Source of the DNA: CAYVRJ01 sp964453645
GTDB lineage: Bacteria > Bacillota > Clostridia > Christensenellales > JAWKQI01
Assembly (NCBI GenBank): GCA_964453645.1
Contig: CAYVRJ010000012.1
Location: 1-60,393 of the forward strand
Direction: 5' to 3'
Length of the DNA: 60,393 nt
Shown: in pieces, positions 24,607 through 33,112 of the stretch
How positions within the stretch are numbered: position 1 is the first letter of the stretch
Layout of the letters: each line of letters begins with the position of its first letter
Made by a program: the position numbers and the translations under genes
The notes under the pieces: generated by a model
What the model saw: only the letters and a program-made list of their open reading frames with translations
What the model was told of the DNA's origin: nothing
The model's database searches: none

Positions 24607-25602
24607 CTATATATTTACATTAAATGCGACTTCGTGCCTGCCAACGACCTCGTCGTTGTCGTTGGTGGTGGTGTGAATGCCCAGCGGCTCCAGCCACTTT
24701 TCCATCTCGGGGGTGAGGCAGTTCAGCCCCTTTAGCACTGCGTGGGCGATCAGCGGCCAACAGTGTTCGGTTCCGTCGGTAAACTTGTAGGATACCCCCA
24801 AACGCTGCTTCTTCAAACCAAACCCGTACACACCCTTTGCTCCCCCCTTGGCAACAATATTGGCATCGTAATTTAAAATCGTACAGATAAATCCGTTGCC
24901 CCGCATCATGTGGGGGTACTTGGTGATGCACGGAACGTATTCCGCTACCGCCTGCCTCAAGCCAGCATCGGCAACCGTATCCACACAGGCCATGTTTTTG
25001 GATGCAATGGCTATATTTTTGATAGGCACCCCAAATACGGGCACCCCGCAGCCGTCAATGCCAATGTACGAGATCTTACATTCGCTCATCTCCTCGATCA
25101 CCTTGCGCACTTCTAAATCGGCAGCAGATTCAACCTTCCAATACCCCTCTGGGCTTCCCGTGATCTCCCGCTGCACCAACATGAGTGCAATGTGCTTGCC
25201 CGCACAGTTGTGGTATAACTTGCGCTTGGGTAACCCCTTTAGTATGCGCTCCTCGTTGCATGCAACGTTAGCCGGTGCAGCGGGTTTCATCACCAGCATC
25301 TCTTCGGTTAAACCAGTTTTCTTGAGTATGCTCTCAAGGGCCTCTATGTGAAAATCTTCTCCTGCGTGTGAACCAGCAAAAATGGTAATCTCTTCATCAC
25401 TCAAACCGTATTTTTTGTGTAAACCCCGCACCAGTGCAGGTAACGCCTGAATGGGTTTTGAAGCAGAGCGATAGTAGACATCTGCATTCACATCTCCCAC
25501 CGAATACACTACATTGGACTGTTCATCCACAATACATAAATATCCAAAATGTGTTAAATCTTTTAAGTCTCCTCGATATTCGTATACCAACGGTTCTAAC
25601 AT
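24607..25602 (-). CDS. L-asparaginase paralogue, Rhizobium etli type
   Basis: A 331-residue paralogue of the convergent gene: YYRSASKPIQALPAL, AGSHAGEDFHIEALESIL, NCAGKHIALML, DGCGVPVFGVPI and NDNDEVVGRHE are all present. The catalytic Ser/Lys and zinc Cys/Lys positions are kept, but the two copies differ widely elsewhere, so this is an old duplication or two separate acquisitions. One may prefer another amide or a dipeptide-like substrate, or they may differ in affinity. No signal peptide. No partner gene downstream on its strand. Confidence 0.87.
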   Translation of the reverse strand: MLEPLVYEYRGDLKDLTHFGYLCIVDEQSNVVYSVGDVNADVYYRSASKPIQALPALVRGLHKKYGLSDEEITIFAGSHAGEDFHIEALESILKKTGLTEEMLVMKPAAPANVACNEERILKGLPKRKLYHNCAGKHIALMLVQREITGSPEGYWKVESAADLEVRKVIEEMSECKISYIGIDGCGVPVFGVPIKNIAIASKNMACVDTVADAGLRQAVAEYVPCITKYPHMMRGNGFICTILNYDANIVAKGGAKGVYGFGLKKQRLGVSYKFTDGTEHCWPLIAHAVLKGLNCLTPEMEKWLEPLGIHTTTNDNDEVVGRHEVAFNVNI

Positions 25603-25674
25603 GCCTACCTCCGATTTTTTTTAACAAGATGCAACAGAGTATAACACACAGCAACAAGATTTTCAATATTTTCA

Positions 25675-25704
25675 TTGACAAAAGTCGAAGTTGTGTAATA
25701 TACT
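25675..25704 (+). promoter_or_regulatory. Promoter and likely operator of marR-flavodoxin
   Basis: TTGACA (25675-25680), 18-bp spacer, TATACT (25699-25704). Downstream, up to the start, lie CTATATAG, ACCTAGGT (25725-25732, perfect 8-bp palindromes) and a repeated TAYTACCTA, suggesting autoregulation. Confidence 0.6.
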
Positions 25705-25739
25705 ACCTATATAGATAATATATTACCTAGGTGAAGTGT

Positions 25740-26192
25740 ATGTATGATTTTGAAACGATGGATAAGCGGCAGCTCATTTTTGGACACATTTTTTTATTGT
25801 CCAACCGGCTGCAAACGGTGATGGATCAATCTGTCCAAGAATTGACAGCGAAGCAATGGTTTGTGATGACTGCCCTTGGTATGTTTGACGAACCACCCAC
25901 GCTCAAGCAGCTCTCATCCATGTGTGACAGCTCACATCAAAACATAAAACAATTGGTGTTAAAGCTGGAAGCCAAGGGGTTTGTATCCATTGAAAAGGGA
26001 AGGGACGACAAGCGCTCCCTTCGCATTGCTGCAACACCCAAATGGGAAGTTTGGAACAGGGAAAACGAAACCTTTGCGGAGCACTTCTTAGACCACATGT
26101 TTGGTTCGCTTAACCAACAGGAAATTGAAGGCATGAACGCAACTATGCAAAAAATTTATCAATCACTTGGAACGATGAAGGAGGAACTATGA
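25740..26192 (+). CDS. MarR-family transcriptional regulator
   Basis: The protein has 150 residues. The winged helix-turn-helix is in the middle: LTAKQWFVMTALGMFDEPPTLKQLSSM, then SSHQNIKQLVLKLEAKGFVSIEKGRDDKRSLRIAAT, the family recognition helix and wing. Helices at both ends make the dimer interface. I use the ATG at 25740, 5 bp after AGGTGA, over a GTG at 25731 that overlaps that site. It overlaps the flavodoxin gene by ATGA, so the two are coupled; it probably controls this pair in response to a redox or phenolic signal. Confidence 0.85.
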   Translation: MYDFETMDKRQLIFGHIFLLSNRLQTVMDQSVQELTAKQWFVMTALGMFDEPPTLKQLSSMCDSSHQNIKQLVLKLEAKGFVSIEKGRDDKRSLRIAATPKWEVWNRENETFAEHFLDHMFGSLNQQEIEGMNATMQKIYQSLGTMKEEL

Positions 26193-26611
26193 AAGTATAC
26201 ATATTATATGCAACGATGTCGGGACACAGCAAAAAGATAGCTGAAGCCATTTCTAAAAGTATAGGGATTCAAGCGTATAACCTAAAGGAGGATGACCTTC
26301 CCCCCTGCGACCTGCTGTTTATTGTCAGCGGCATCTACGGGGGAGAGAACAAACCCGAACTGTTGGACTTTGCAAAAAAGGTATCGCCAACAAACATAAA
26401 AAGGGTGGTACAACTCACCTCTTCTGCGCGGGGCAGCGCACAGGGCAGTTTGAGAACGATACTGTCCCAAAGGGGCATTGCTGTTGACCCCCAAGAATAC
26501 CTGTGCACGGGAAGTTTCCTGTTTGCAAAGATGGGCCACCCAAACCGTTCGGAGATAGAGGGGGCAGTTTCATTTGTGAAAACATATATGGAAGGAATAG
26601 CAAAGGGTTAG
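26189..26611 (+). CDS. Flavodoxin-domain protein
   Basis: A 140-residue flavodoxin-like protein. The phosphate-binding loop near the N terminus (ILYATMSGHSKKIAEAIS) is T/S-rich as expected for FMN, and GIYGGENKPELLDF and LTSSARGSAQGS follow. Flavodoxins are soluble FMN electron carriers, and this size fits the FldA/HemG-like short group. It overlaps marR by four bases and lies in the same transcript. The reductase that reduces it is not in the locus. Confidence 0.8.
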   Translation: MKVYILYATMSGHSKKIAEAISKSIGIQAYNLKEDDLPPCDLLFIVSGIYGGENKPELLDFAKKVSPTNIKRVVQLTSSARGSAQGSLRTILSQRGIAVDPQEYLCTGSFLFAKMGHPNRSEIEGAVSFVKTYMEGIAKG

Positions 26612-26632
26612 GCAATTACAGGCTTGAAAACA

Positions 26633-26682
26633 TTGACTTTCACAATGGGATGGTATAAAATTCAAGACATGCTAAACATGTC
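26633..26682 (+). promoter_or_regulatory. Promoter and inverted repeat ahead of the clostripain-family gene
   Basis: TTGACT (26633-26638) and TATAAA (26654-26659) with 15 bp between, a short spacer. The inverted repeat GACATG/CATGTC (26666-26682, 5-nt loop) lies at the likely transcription start. Confidence 0.5.
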
Positions 26683-26706
26683 GAAAAATGAATTTGGAGG
26701 TATGCT

Positions 26707-28716
26707 GTGAAACTCAAAAGAAGAAGCCTTGCATCTCAGGGAATCGTCATTGCTTTGATCCTAGCCATTGCCTTGGGGTGCATGGCGTGTACGCCTGTTG
26801 TGCAAAACATACCCGAACCAACCGTGCAAGTCGTACCCGAGGCGTCTGCACCCGCACAGACTCCAACACCCACCCAAGAACCAATAACCCACACCATCAT
26901 GGTGTATATGGTTGGTTCGGATTTAGAGAGCGGTGGGGGTGAAAGTCTGTTTGTTCCCGGGTTTGCCACAATGGATATTGCGGAAATGCTCAATACAAAC
27001 CTATCAGAAAATGTGAATCTGCTCATCTATACAGGCGGTGCCCGCCGGTGGTACGGGGATTTCATTCCCCACGACAAAAACATGATCTTTCAGGTGCAGG
27101 GCAACGACCTTAAACCACTAGAGCAGTTAGATCCAGTGAGCATGGGGGAACCCGCTACCCTCACCTATTTTTTAAACTATGGTTATGAAAGATTTCCTGC
27201 GGACAAGTATGGCATTGTGCTTTGGAACCACGGTGCAGGGCCAATGATTGGTTATGGCATCGACGAACGGTATACCACCCAGAACGGCATCGATTTGCTC
27301 ACCCCCAAAGAATTGGATACAGCGTTTGCCAACTCTGTATTTAGAGAAGAGAACAAACTGGAGTGGGTTGGCTTTGATGCGTGTTTAATGTCTTCCGTGG
27401 AGACCTCCCATATGTTGAGCAACTATGCAAATTATATGGTTGCATCGCAGGAGGTCATACCAGCCTCGGGCTGGGACTACAGCTTTTTAGGTTCCATAGA
27501 CGGGAACAAAACGGGGGAGGACATTGGCAAGGCCATCATTGATTCGTATATGGATTCTGCCCAATATTATATTGAAACCTTGTCCCTGTTGGATTTGACC
27601 AAGACGGCAAAAGTGGAACAAGCCATGGACGGTCTCTTTGACGACGTAAATTCAACCCTAGACCTGTTAAACTTTTCTAATATTTCAAGAAACGTTTCGC
27701 TGACAAAATCATTTGGCAAGTCCGGCTCGGAAATGAGCTTGTACGACTTAGTGGATCTATACGACCTTGGAAACAGGTTAAAACCCCAATACGGAGCCAA
27801 GGCAGAGGAACTGCTTGGGGCACTGAATGAATTTGTTGTCTATTCTAAATCCGAAACAGAAAATACAAACGGTGTGTCCGTTTATTTTCCCTACAACAAT
27901 ACACTCTATGCACCCGAGTGGATGAAAGAATACGACTCCTTTGACTTTGCCCCCAAATATTTTGGGTTCCTAGAGCGATTTGTTGGCATCTCCAACGGCG
28001 ATCCCATTGCCGAATTCAATATATCCAATGAGAACCCCACGGTTTCTCAGGACAATGCGACTTTTTCCTTCCAACTCAGCCCCAAGCAGGTGCAAAACTT
28101 TGCCCGGGCAAAATATATGATCGTGGAAAAAACCAGTGACGGTGGATATCGGTATGTGCACAGCGGTTCGGATGTTGTTCTGAACGAAACGGGTTTACTC
28201 ACCACCAGCTATAAAAATGATGCAATCTTTGTGAACGAGCAATCCACGGGAGACAAAGTCATTTGTACTGCAGTAGAAGTGGAGCGGGGAGACGGTTATG
28301 CGGTGTATGACATCTTCGCACTCCTTGAAAACTTCACAAACCAATTCACCATGGACTCTGTAGTCATACATTTTCTGGTGGATGCCGACCATCCCAAGGG
28401 TGTGGTCACCGGTATCACCAAGAGTTCAGACAACGAAAACATTCCCTCCAGACAGTACGTCGATCCCAAGGATTACGAATACATTGCCCTTGTGAGCGCT
28501 GCCCGCAAAATTACATATTATAAGAACAGCAAAACCATTCTGCCCTTCTTTAGCTGGGAAAAAACAGGCGTAACCGAGGGCCTTGAAGCGGACATTAAAG
28601 ACGGACTGTTTATTGAACTTGGACAAATAGAAAATAAAAAAGAAATGTACTTGATGTTCCAAATCAGGGATACTCAGGGAAAAGAATACTCTTCCAAGCT
28701 CATGCGTTTAAATTAG
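26707..28716 (+). CDS. Clostripain-family (C11) cysteine peptidase lipoprotein
   Basis: A 669-residue protein. The signal peptide has a lipobox-like end (ALGCMAC, Cys about 25 or 28), so it is probably a surface lipoprotein. The peptidase domain begins at about 62 (TIMVYMVGSDLES). His175 is in LWNHGAG and Cys226 in FDACLMS, the two catalytic residues. A C-terminal half of about 350 residues, beta-rich by appearance, probably mediates binding. C11 peptidases cleave after arginine. The GTG at 26707 with GGAGG upstream is the start; the ATG at 26702 hits a stop after two codons. Monocistronic, with its own promoter and terminator. It may supply peptides to the amino-acid importers either side. 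Confidence 0.88.
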   Translation: MKLKRRSLASQGIVIALILAIALGCMACTPVVQNIPEPTVQVVPEASAPAQTPTPTQEPITHTIMVYMVGSDLESGGGESLFVPGFATMDIAEMLNTNLSENVNLLIYTGGARRWYGDFIPHDKNMIFQVQGNDLKPLEQLDPVSMGEPATLTYFLNYGYERFPADKYGIVLWNHGAGPMIGYGIDERYTTQNGIDLLTPKELDTAFANSVFREENKLEWVGFDACLMSSVETSHMLSNYANYMVASQEVIPASGWDYSFLGSIDGNKTGEDIGKAIIDSYMDSAQYYIETLSLLDLTKTAKVEQAMDGLFDDVNSTLDLLNFSNISRNVSLTKSFGKSGSEMSLYDLVDLYDLGNRLKPQYGAKAEELLGALNEFVVYSKSETENTNGVSVYFPYNNTLYAPEWMKEYDSFDFAPKYFGFLERFVGISNGDPIAEFNISNENPTVSQDNATFSFQLSPKQVQNFARAKYMIVEKTSDGGYRYVHSGSDVVLNETGLLTTSYKNDAIFVNEQSTGDKVICTAVEVERGDGYAVYDIFALLENFTNQFTMDSVVIHFLVDADHPKGVVTGITKSSDNENIPSRQYVDPKDYEYIALVSAARKITYYKNSKTILPFFSWEKTGVTEGLEADIKDGLFIELGQIENKKEMYLMFQIRDTQGKEYSSKLMRLN

Positions 28717-28751
28717 GCTGCGATGTAAAAAATAAAGTCGAATTAGTTGAA

Positions 28752-28786
28752 AAAATCCTCGTGGGATTGTCCCCCGGGGATTTTTT
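28752..28786 (+). terminator. Intrinsic terminator after the clostripain-family gene
   Basis: AAAATCC pairs with GGATTTT (28752-28758 with 28778-28784), with inner GGG/CCC, then a T run. Confidence 0.75.
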
Positions 28787-28822
28787 AGCATGATATTTGT
28801 GCACGTGCATTTGTTCGTGCCG

Positions 28823-29539
28823 TTAAGTTCTCCACTCCAAAATCTTGGACAAAAACTCCCTGAGCCCTAAAGTTTGGGGGGAGGCAAACAACAGCTGACT
28901 CTCCCCATATTCGGTTATGGTGCCGTTCTCTAAAAATGCAACCTGCCAACAGGCGTTGCATGCAAAACCCATTTCGTGGGTGGCGATGATAAAACTCATG
29001 TTTTTGAGCTCCCGTATCATGTTTAACACTTCGGCGGTGTACTCCGGGTCCAGTGCACTGGTGGGCTCGTCTAGGAGCAGCAGCTTTGGCCGGGGTGCAA
29101 CTGCCCGGGCAATGGCGATGCGCTGCTTTTGCCCCCCCGACAACTGGTGGGGCCATTTGTCCCCTTCGTTGCTCAGCCCAAACCGTTCCAGCAGTTCGGC
29201 TGCCCGATCCTCCGCCTGTTCTATAGAAAACCCATGGACTTTATGGAGGGGCATCGTTATGTTCTGCCGGGCAGTCATGTGGGAGAACAGTCCGTTTGAC
29301 TGAAACACAAAACCAATCTGTTTGTGATACAACTGGCTGTCCGCTGCCCGCTCCCCGTCTAGGGAGACATAACCCGCATCCGCTGGGATCAATCCGCCAA
29401 TAATGCGCAGCAGGGTGGACTTTCCGCAGCCCGAACGGCCGATGAGGGCCAGTGTGGAAATGTTCTCATTTAAATTTAAATCATTTAAAACCGTCTGTTG
29501 GCCAAACCCTTTGTACAGGCCGTGGATTTCAAGTTTCAT
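28823..29539 (-). CDS. Second amino-acid ABC importer, ATP-binding protein
   Basis: A 238-residue GlnQ-type ATPase: Walker A GRSGCGKSTLL, VFQSNGLFSHMT (Q loop), signature LSGGQKQRIAIARAV, Walker B LLLDEPTSALDPE, switch His ATHEM. It overlaps the permease gene by 11 bp and ends the minus-strand operon 30302-28823 (SBP, permease, ATPase). This importer has one permease, unlike the two-permease system at 20-23 kb, so it probably works as a homodimer. Confidence 0.92.
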   Translation of the reverse strand: MKLEIHGLYKGFGQQTVLNDLNLNENISTLALIGRSGCGKSTLLRIIGGLIPADAGYVSLDGERAADSQLYHKQIGFVFQSNGLFSHMTARQNITMPLHKVHGFSIEQAEDRAAELLERFGLSNEGDKWPHQLSGGQKQRIAIARAVAPRPKLLLLDEPTSALDPEYTAEVLNMIRELKNMSFIIATHEMGFACNACWQVAFLENGTITEYGESQLLFASPQTLGLREFLSKILEWRT

Positions 29540-30305
29540 AACGAAACCTCCTCTCCAGACGTTTGCTCAAAAACATTATGGGCAGCGTGAGCAGCAAATA
29601 TAACACACCCAAGAAGATGTAGCACTCAAACATCTTAAAGTTGATTGCGCTAATCTCCCGGATGGTCTGGGTCAACTCAATGGCTGCAATGATGGAGAGC
29701 AGGGACGAGTCCTTGATGATGGACGCAAATTGCCCGGTGAGGGCAGGTAAGGTTCTCGCCGTCATTTGGGGCAGCACGATGAGCCGAGCGGTTTGTCCCT
29801 TGGTGAACCCCACTGCTTTTGCAGCTTCCAACTGGGTCGGATCGATGGAGTTGAGACTGCCCCGGATGATCTCGGCGATGTATGCCCCTTCAAACACTGA
29901 GAGAATGAGCACCCCGCAGATAAATCGGTTTTCAATGCCAAAGGCCGTTCCCACAATATAAAAGAACAAATAGATTTGCATGATCAGGGGTGTGCCCCGA
30001 ATGATTGCAACATAAAACTTAGACAAATAGCGCAGCATTAAAACGCGACTCTGCTGCAAAAGTGCCGCAGCCAGCCCCAGGAGCAGGCTTAGCAAAAGGC
30101 TTGAAAAGCTCAAGTAAACCGTCATAAGAAACCCATCGGCCACCCTTTTTACGAGTGCGGGCAGGAAGGAAAAGTCCAGCACATACCCCAACCGCTCCAA
30201 AGACCACCAAAACAGGATTAAAAGCAAGACAGCCAAAAGCAGCATGTTGAATGCCGCTTTTAGAAAACCTGTTTTTTGGAATTGATTCGTTGTAAACAAT
30301 TTCAT
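29529..30305 (-). CDS. Second amino-acid ABC importer, permease
   Basis: A 258-residue permease: N-terminal extra helix (MLLLAVLLLILFWWSLERLG), then GFLMTVYLSFSSLLLSLLLGLAAALL, AIIRGTPLIMQIYLFFYIVG and the EAA-like loop QLEAAKAVGFTKGQTARLIVLPQM. This is the HisM/GlnP family. Its start overlaps the stop of the binding-protein gene by four bases, and its end overlaps the ATPase start, so the three are translationally coupled. Confidence 0.92.
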   Translation of the reverse strand: MKLFTTNQFQKTGFLKAAFNMLLLAVLLLILFWWSLERLGYVLDFSFLPALVKRVADGFLMTVYLSFSSLLLSLLLGLAAALLQQSRVLMLRYLSKFYVAIIRGTPLIMQIYLFFYIVGTAFGIENRFICGVLILSVFEGAYIAEIIRGSLNSIDPTQLEAAKAVGFTKGQTARLIVLPQMTARTLPALTGQFASIIKDSSLLSIIAAIELTQTIREISAINFKMFECYIFLGVLYLLLTLPIMFLSKRLERRFRYET

Positions 30306-31102
30306 ATATTCAAATCAAAAAACCATTGAAAGCCCAGCGCTTCAAAGGCCTGTTTTTCTTCCTTTAAATATTTATCGGATAACTTTTGGAATCCACCTTC
30401 AGTCGTATACTGCTCGATAAAAGCGTTCACCGATTCTAAAAGCTCCGTATTCCCCTTCTTCACTGCCACTCCCCAATACTCCACATTTTGAAAGGGAATA
30501 TAAATAGCCGCAGTGGCATCTGGGTTTTGCTGGTGGTGGCGATAGATGGTCAGCTGGTCGTATAAAAAACCGTCTGCCTTACCCTGAGCCACTTCCATAG
30601 CGCAAGCACTTTCGTCGGACAGGGCGATAATCTGGGCTTCTTTTAAGTTTTCTTGGGCGTAGAGATACCCGGTGGAACCCGTCTTCACGGCAATTTTCCT
30701 GTTGGGTTGATTGAGATCGTCTATGCTTGTTATTCCTGCATTTTTATTGGCGAGGATAGCCAGCAGGGCGTTGGCATAGGGTTTTGAAAAATCCACTTCT
30801 CCCTTGCGTTTCTCTGTGATCGTCATGGATGAGATGATGAGGTCTGCCCTTCCCGCACTGAGGGAAGGAATCAGCCCATCCCATGCGGTGTTCACGATCT
30901 CCACATCTCTTCCCAAATAATCTCCCAACGCCTTTGCAAAGTCAACGCTCACGCCGCTGGGCGCACCTGTGTCATCTTTGGTTTCAAAGGGGGGGTATGC
31001 CAGCTCCATAGCCACTTTCAAGGTATTGTTGGCTGGGGCACTGCATGAAAATAACAGCAATAGCATCAAAGCGCAGGCTATCGCTCGTATCAATTTCTTC
31101 AT
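30302..31102 (-). CDS. Second amino-acid ABC importer, binding lipoprotein
   Basis: The protein has 266 residues from the ATG at 31102 (MKKLIRAIACALMLLLLFSCSAPANN). AGGAGGAA is directly upstream, and starting further upstream would add an unlikely Cys-rich tail. The lipobox is LFSCS. Family-3 signatures follow: LKVAMELAYPPFETKD, SGVSVDFAKALGDYLG, WDGLIPSLSAGRADLIISSMTIT and VDFSKPYANALLAIL. It binds an amino acid outside the membrane and delivers it to the permease at 29529. It lies head to head with hxlR. Confidence 0.9.
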   Translation of the reverse strand: MKKLIRAIACALMLLLLFSCSAPANNTLKVAMELAYPPFETKDDTGAPSGVSVDFAKALGDYLGRDVEIVNTAWDGLIPSLSAGRADLIISSMTITEKRKGEVDFSKPYANALLAILANKNAGITSIDDLNQPNRKIAVKTGSTGYLYAQENLKEAQIIALSDESACAMEVAQGKADGFLYDQLTIYRHHQQNPDATAAIYIPFQNVEYWGVAVKKGNTELLESVNAFIEQYTTEGGFQKLSDKYLKEEKQAFEALGFQWFFDLNI

Positions 31103-31123
31103 AATTCCTCCAAATTTTCGAAC

Positions 31124-31153
31124 TTGACGTATCATTCGTTCTTTTACTATAAT
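31124..31153 (+). promoter_or_regulatory. Promoter of the HxlR gene
   Basis: TTGACG (31124-31129), 18-bp spacer, TATAAT (31148-31153). The same region must hold the minus-strand promoter of the second ABC operon. Confidence 0.6.
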
Positions 31154-31240
31154 ATCGGCATACGGACAACTCGTAAAGTAAGCACAAAAAAGTGGCTTAG
31201 TTGCCAAAATGAAACCAATGCACAATTTAGGGAGATTATA

Positions 31241-31564
31241 ATGAAACAAGATTTACCACCTTGTCCTGTGGAAACCACTCTGCTGATGATGGGAAACAAG
31301 TGGAAGGTGATGATCCTTCGAGATCTGATGGGCGGAACCAAACGTTTTGGTGAGCTAAAAAAATCCATTGGCCATGTGACCCAAAAGGTGCTCACCGCAC
31401 AGCTCCGGGATATGGAGGACAAGGGTTTGCTCAGCCGCAAGGTTTATGCCGAAGTGCCCCCCAGAGTGGAATACACCCTCACCCCAACGGGGTACAGTTT
31501 AAAACCCATTCTAAATGCCATGGTGGAATGGGGTCTCACTTATCAATCTAGGAGGGACACATGA
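31241..31564 (+). CDS. HxlR-family transcriptional regulator
   Basis: A 107-residue winged-helix protein from the ATG at 31241 (MKQDLPPCPVETTLLMMGNKWKVMIL). CPVETTLLMMGNKWKVMILRDLM is the family signature, then GTKRFGELKKSIGHVTQKVLTAQLRDMEDKGLLSRKVY and VEYTLTPTGYSLKPILNAMVEWG. The N-terminal Cys is conserved and redox-active in some members. GGGAG lies upstream. It is divergent from the second amino-acid ABC operon, so it probably controls that operon or a nearby gene. A 33-codon frame overlapping its stop (31561) has no family and is ignored. Confidence 0.88.
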   Translation: MKQDLPPCPVETTLLMMGNKWKVMILRDLMGGTKRFGELKKSIGHVTQKVLTAQLRDMEDKGLLSRKVYAEVPPRVEYTLTPTGYSLKPILNAMVEWGLTYQSRRDT

Positions 31565-31608
31565 CAACAGACGAGAACCCAAATGCAAACAGTGGCAGGA
31601 TTTCCTTT

Positions 31609-32271
31609 TTAGTGGGAGGCCGTGCTTGCGGGGATGATCACGGTGACAACGGTGAGCAGTAAAAACAGGGTATCCATAATTTCCTTCACCAATTGATGGG
31701 ATGGATCGTCCTTCAGCTCTTTTAGGCGTTGTTTGAGTTGATCGCCCTCGTATTTTGAAAAGAAGTTCTTAATTTGCTTGCCTTCTTGTAATAAGCTCAC
31801 CAGTGCAACGGTTGCTTCGGACATGGCATTGTTCTCCAACAATTCATAGCGAATCCTTTTCACAACCTCATCCACTTGCTCTTTCACGGGAATAAACAGT
31901 TCGGTCTTGTTGCGCATACCGCCTTTATCCAGCGTCACCCGATTGCTTTTGACTAAGGCGTGGGAAACGTCGCTGATGAGTTGTTTAAAGAGTTTACTGG
32001 GCACAGACACCCCAAAGTCAGCGACTCGAATGGGCTTGGAAGTTGCAATAAAGTCGTAGAGGGCACGCAAATGGTCGTAGTTGGGTTTTAACTCCCCTGT
32101 GACGATGAGTTTTTTGTTTTCGTCAATGGCTGCACAACCCGAAGAAATGAGTTCCAACAGACCGCCAGCCAAAAGGCAAACGGGAATTTCCATACTGAGA
32201 GCCGGTACTTTTCCCTTTTCGTTGAGTGAACAGAGCAGATACTCCTGGCAAACAAACAATTCTTTTTCCAT
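31609..32271 (-). CDS. GPP34 (GOLPH3-like) domain protein
   Basis: A 220-residue protein whose N-terminal two thirds match the Golgi phosphoprotein 3 fold: LFVCQEYLLCSLNEKGKV, then VCLLAGGLLELISSGCAAID, PNYDHLRALYDFI and a C-terminal helical region ending in a hydrophobic tail (about 195-217). In eukaryotes GOLPH3/Vps74 binds PI4P and sorts Golgi glycosyltransferases. Bacterial members, mostly in actinobacteria, have no assigned role. Here a C-terminal hydrophobic helix suggests membrane anchoring. The match is by pattern of key blocks and is not certain. Single gene, followed by convergent HxlR. Confidence 0.65.
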   Translation of the reverse strand: MEKELFVCQEYLLCSLNEKGKVPALSMEIPVCLLAGGLLELISSGCAAIDENKKLIVTGELKPNYDHLRALYDFIATSKPIRVADFGVSVPSKLFKQLISDVSHALVKSNRVTLDKGGMRNKTELFIPVKEQVDEVVKRIRYELLENNAMSEATVALVSLLQEGKQIKNFFSKYEGDQLKQRLKELKDDPSHQLVKEIMDTLFLLLTVVTVIIPASTASH

Positions 32272-32380
32272 AATACCTATTCCTTTGTAAAAAAATGAAG
32301 TGTGTAAAAAAGTGCGTGTAAATAACTTCTTGTATATTTATTATAACAACACAATGCGGTTTGTCAATCATGATGTCGAT

Positions 32381-32584
32381 TTATTCATCTGTAATGGTAA
32401 ACAGTTCATTGGGTGAACAGTGAAGGAGTCGGCAGATTGTCTCAATATTTTCGTATCGGATGGACTGCGTTTGGTTATTCACCATCTTATTAAAATTCTG
32501 ATAACTCATGCCCAGTTGTTTATATAACCAATATTTTGTTTTGCCTTGCTCTTTGAGTAGATTTAGTACATTTAAAACAATCAT
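32381..32584 (-). CDS. Small XRE-family regulator (YozG-like)
   Basis: A 67-residue HTH protein: LNLLKEQGKTKYWLYKQLGMSYQNFNKMVNNQTQSIRYENIETICRLLHCSPNELF, the layout of small Cro/C1 regulators. The ATG at 32584 follows GGAG with about 9 nt spacing and is preferred over the ATG at 32599. The upstream region holds three ATTAGAT copies (two preceded by TGTATRT/C), likely operator sites. It is divergent from a 50-residue peptide gene at 32693, so the two may share control. Confidence 0.75.
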   Translation of the reverse strand: MIVLNVLNLLKEQGKTKYWLYKQLGMSYQNFNKMVNNQTQSIRYENIETICRLLHCSPNELFTITDE

Positions 32585-32692
32585 TGTTAATATCTCCATT
32601 AGATAGTGTATGTATTAGATATTAAAAGATACATCATCTTTACATATAGATAAATACAATATATAATGTATACATTAGATAAAAGAGGCATT

Positions 32693-32845
32693 ATGGATAA
32701 ATATATTGCTAGGAATACAAAATCACATCAGATTAATAACATTTTAAAACTATTGGAAATCAAGAGGGGAGACATTCAGATAATTAAAACCGATAGTAAA
32801 AATATAAAGCTCATTATTTGCTCAAAATCAGTTAAGAATTCATAA
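32693..32845 (+). CDS. Small basic protein, 50 aa, unidentified
   Basis: A frame of 50 residues (MDKYIARNTKSHQINNILKLLEIKRGDIQII ...), rich in Lys and Ile, with no membrane segment and no Cys pair. AAGAGG precedes the ATG by 7 nt. It is divergent from the small XRE regulator and ends 70 bp before the sugar-operon promoter. I do not recognise it. The ribosome binding site and the divergent position argue it may be real. Confidence 0.4.
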   Translation: MDKYIARNTKSHQINNILKLLEIKRGDIQIIKTDSKNIKLIICSKSVKNS

Positions 32846-32914
32846 ATTCTTAAATAGGCATAACGTATGTTCACCAAAAGTGTTCGCCAAAGATGCGAAA
32901 ATTGTTGAAACATG

Positions 32915-32943
32915 TTGACACAGCAGGATTGTTTTGCTATAGT
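32915..32943 (+). promoter_or_regulatory. Promoter of the carbohydrate operon
   Basis: TTGACA (32915-32920), 17-bp spacer, TATAGT (32938-32943), 170 bp before the first gene. AACATGTT (32909-32916) overlaps the -35 box and TGTTGAAA/TGTTGACA repeat there; the LacI protein of the operon may bind here. Confidence 0.65.
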
Positions 32944-33112
32944 TTCAATAAACTATTCCATAATTCACGAATTAACTACACAATAACATCCAAATATTCT
33001 ATGGTCATCCTGTTCGCTGGTGAATTTCGCCAAGGCAGGGCAGTATTTGCTGTACTTTAAAACAAACGGATGCATTTTTAATAAATAAGAAATAAACGCG
33101 GAGGAACAGGGA

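Noticed and set aside
31561..31662. 33-codon frame overlapping the hxlR stop (ATGA) and running into the GPP34 gene
   Set aside because: No family, no ribosome binding site of its own, and largely antisense to a well-supported gene. Probably chance.
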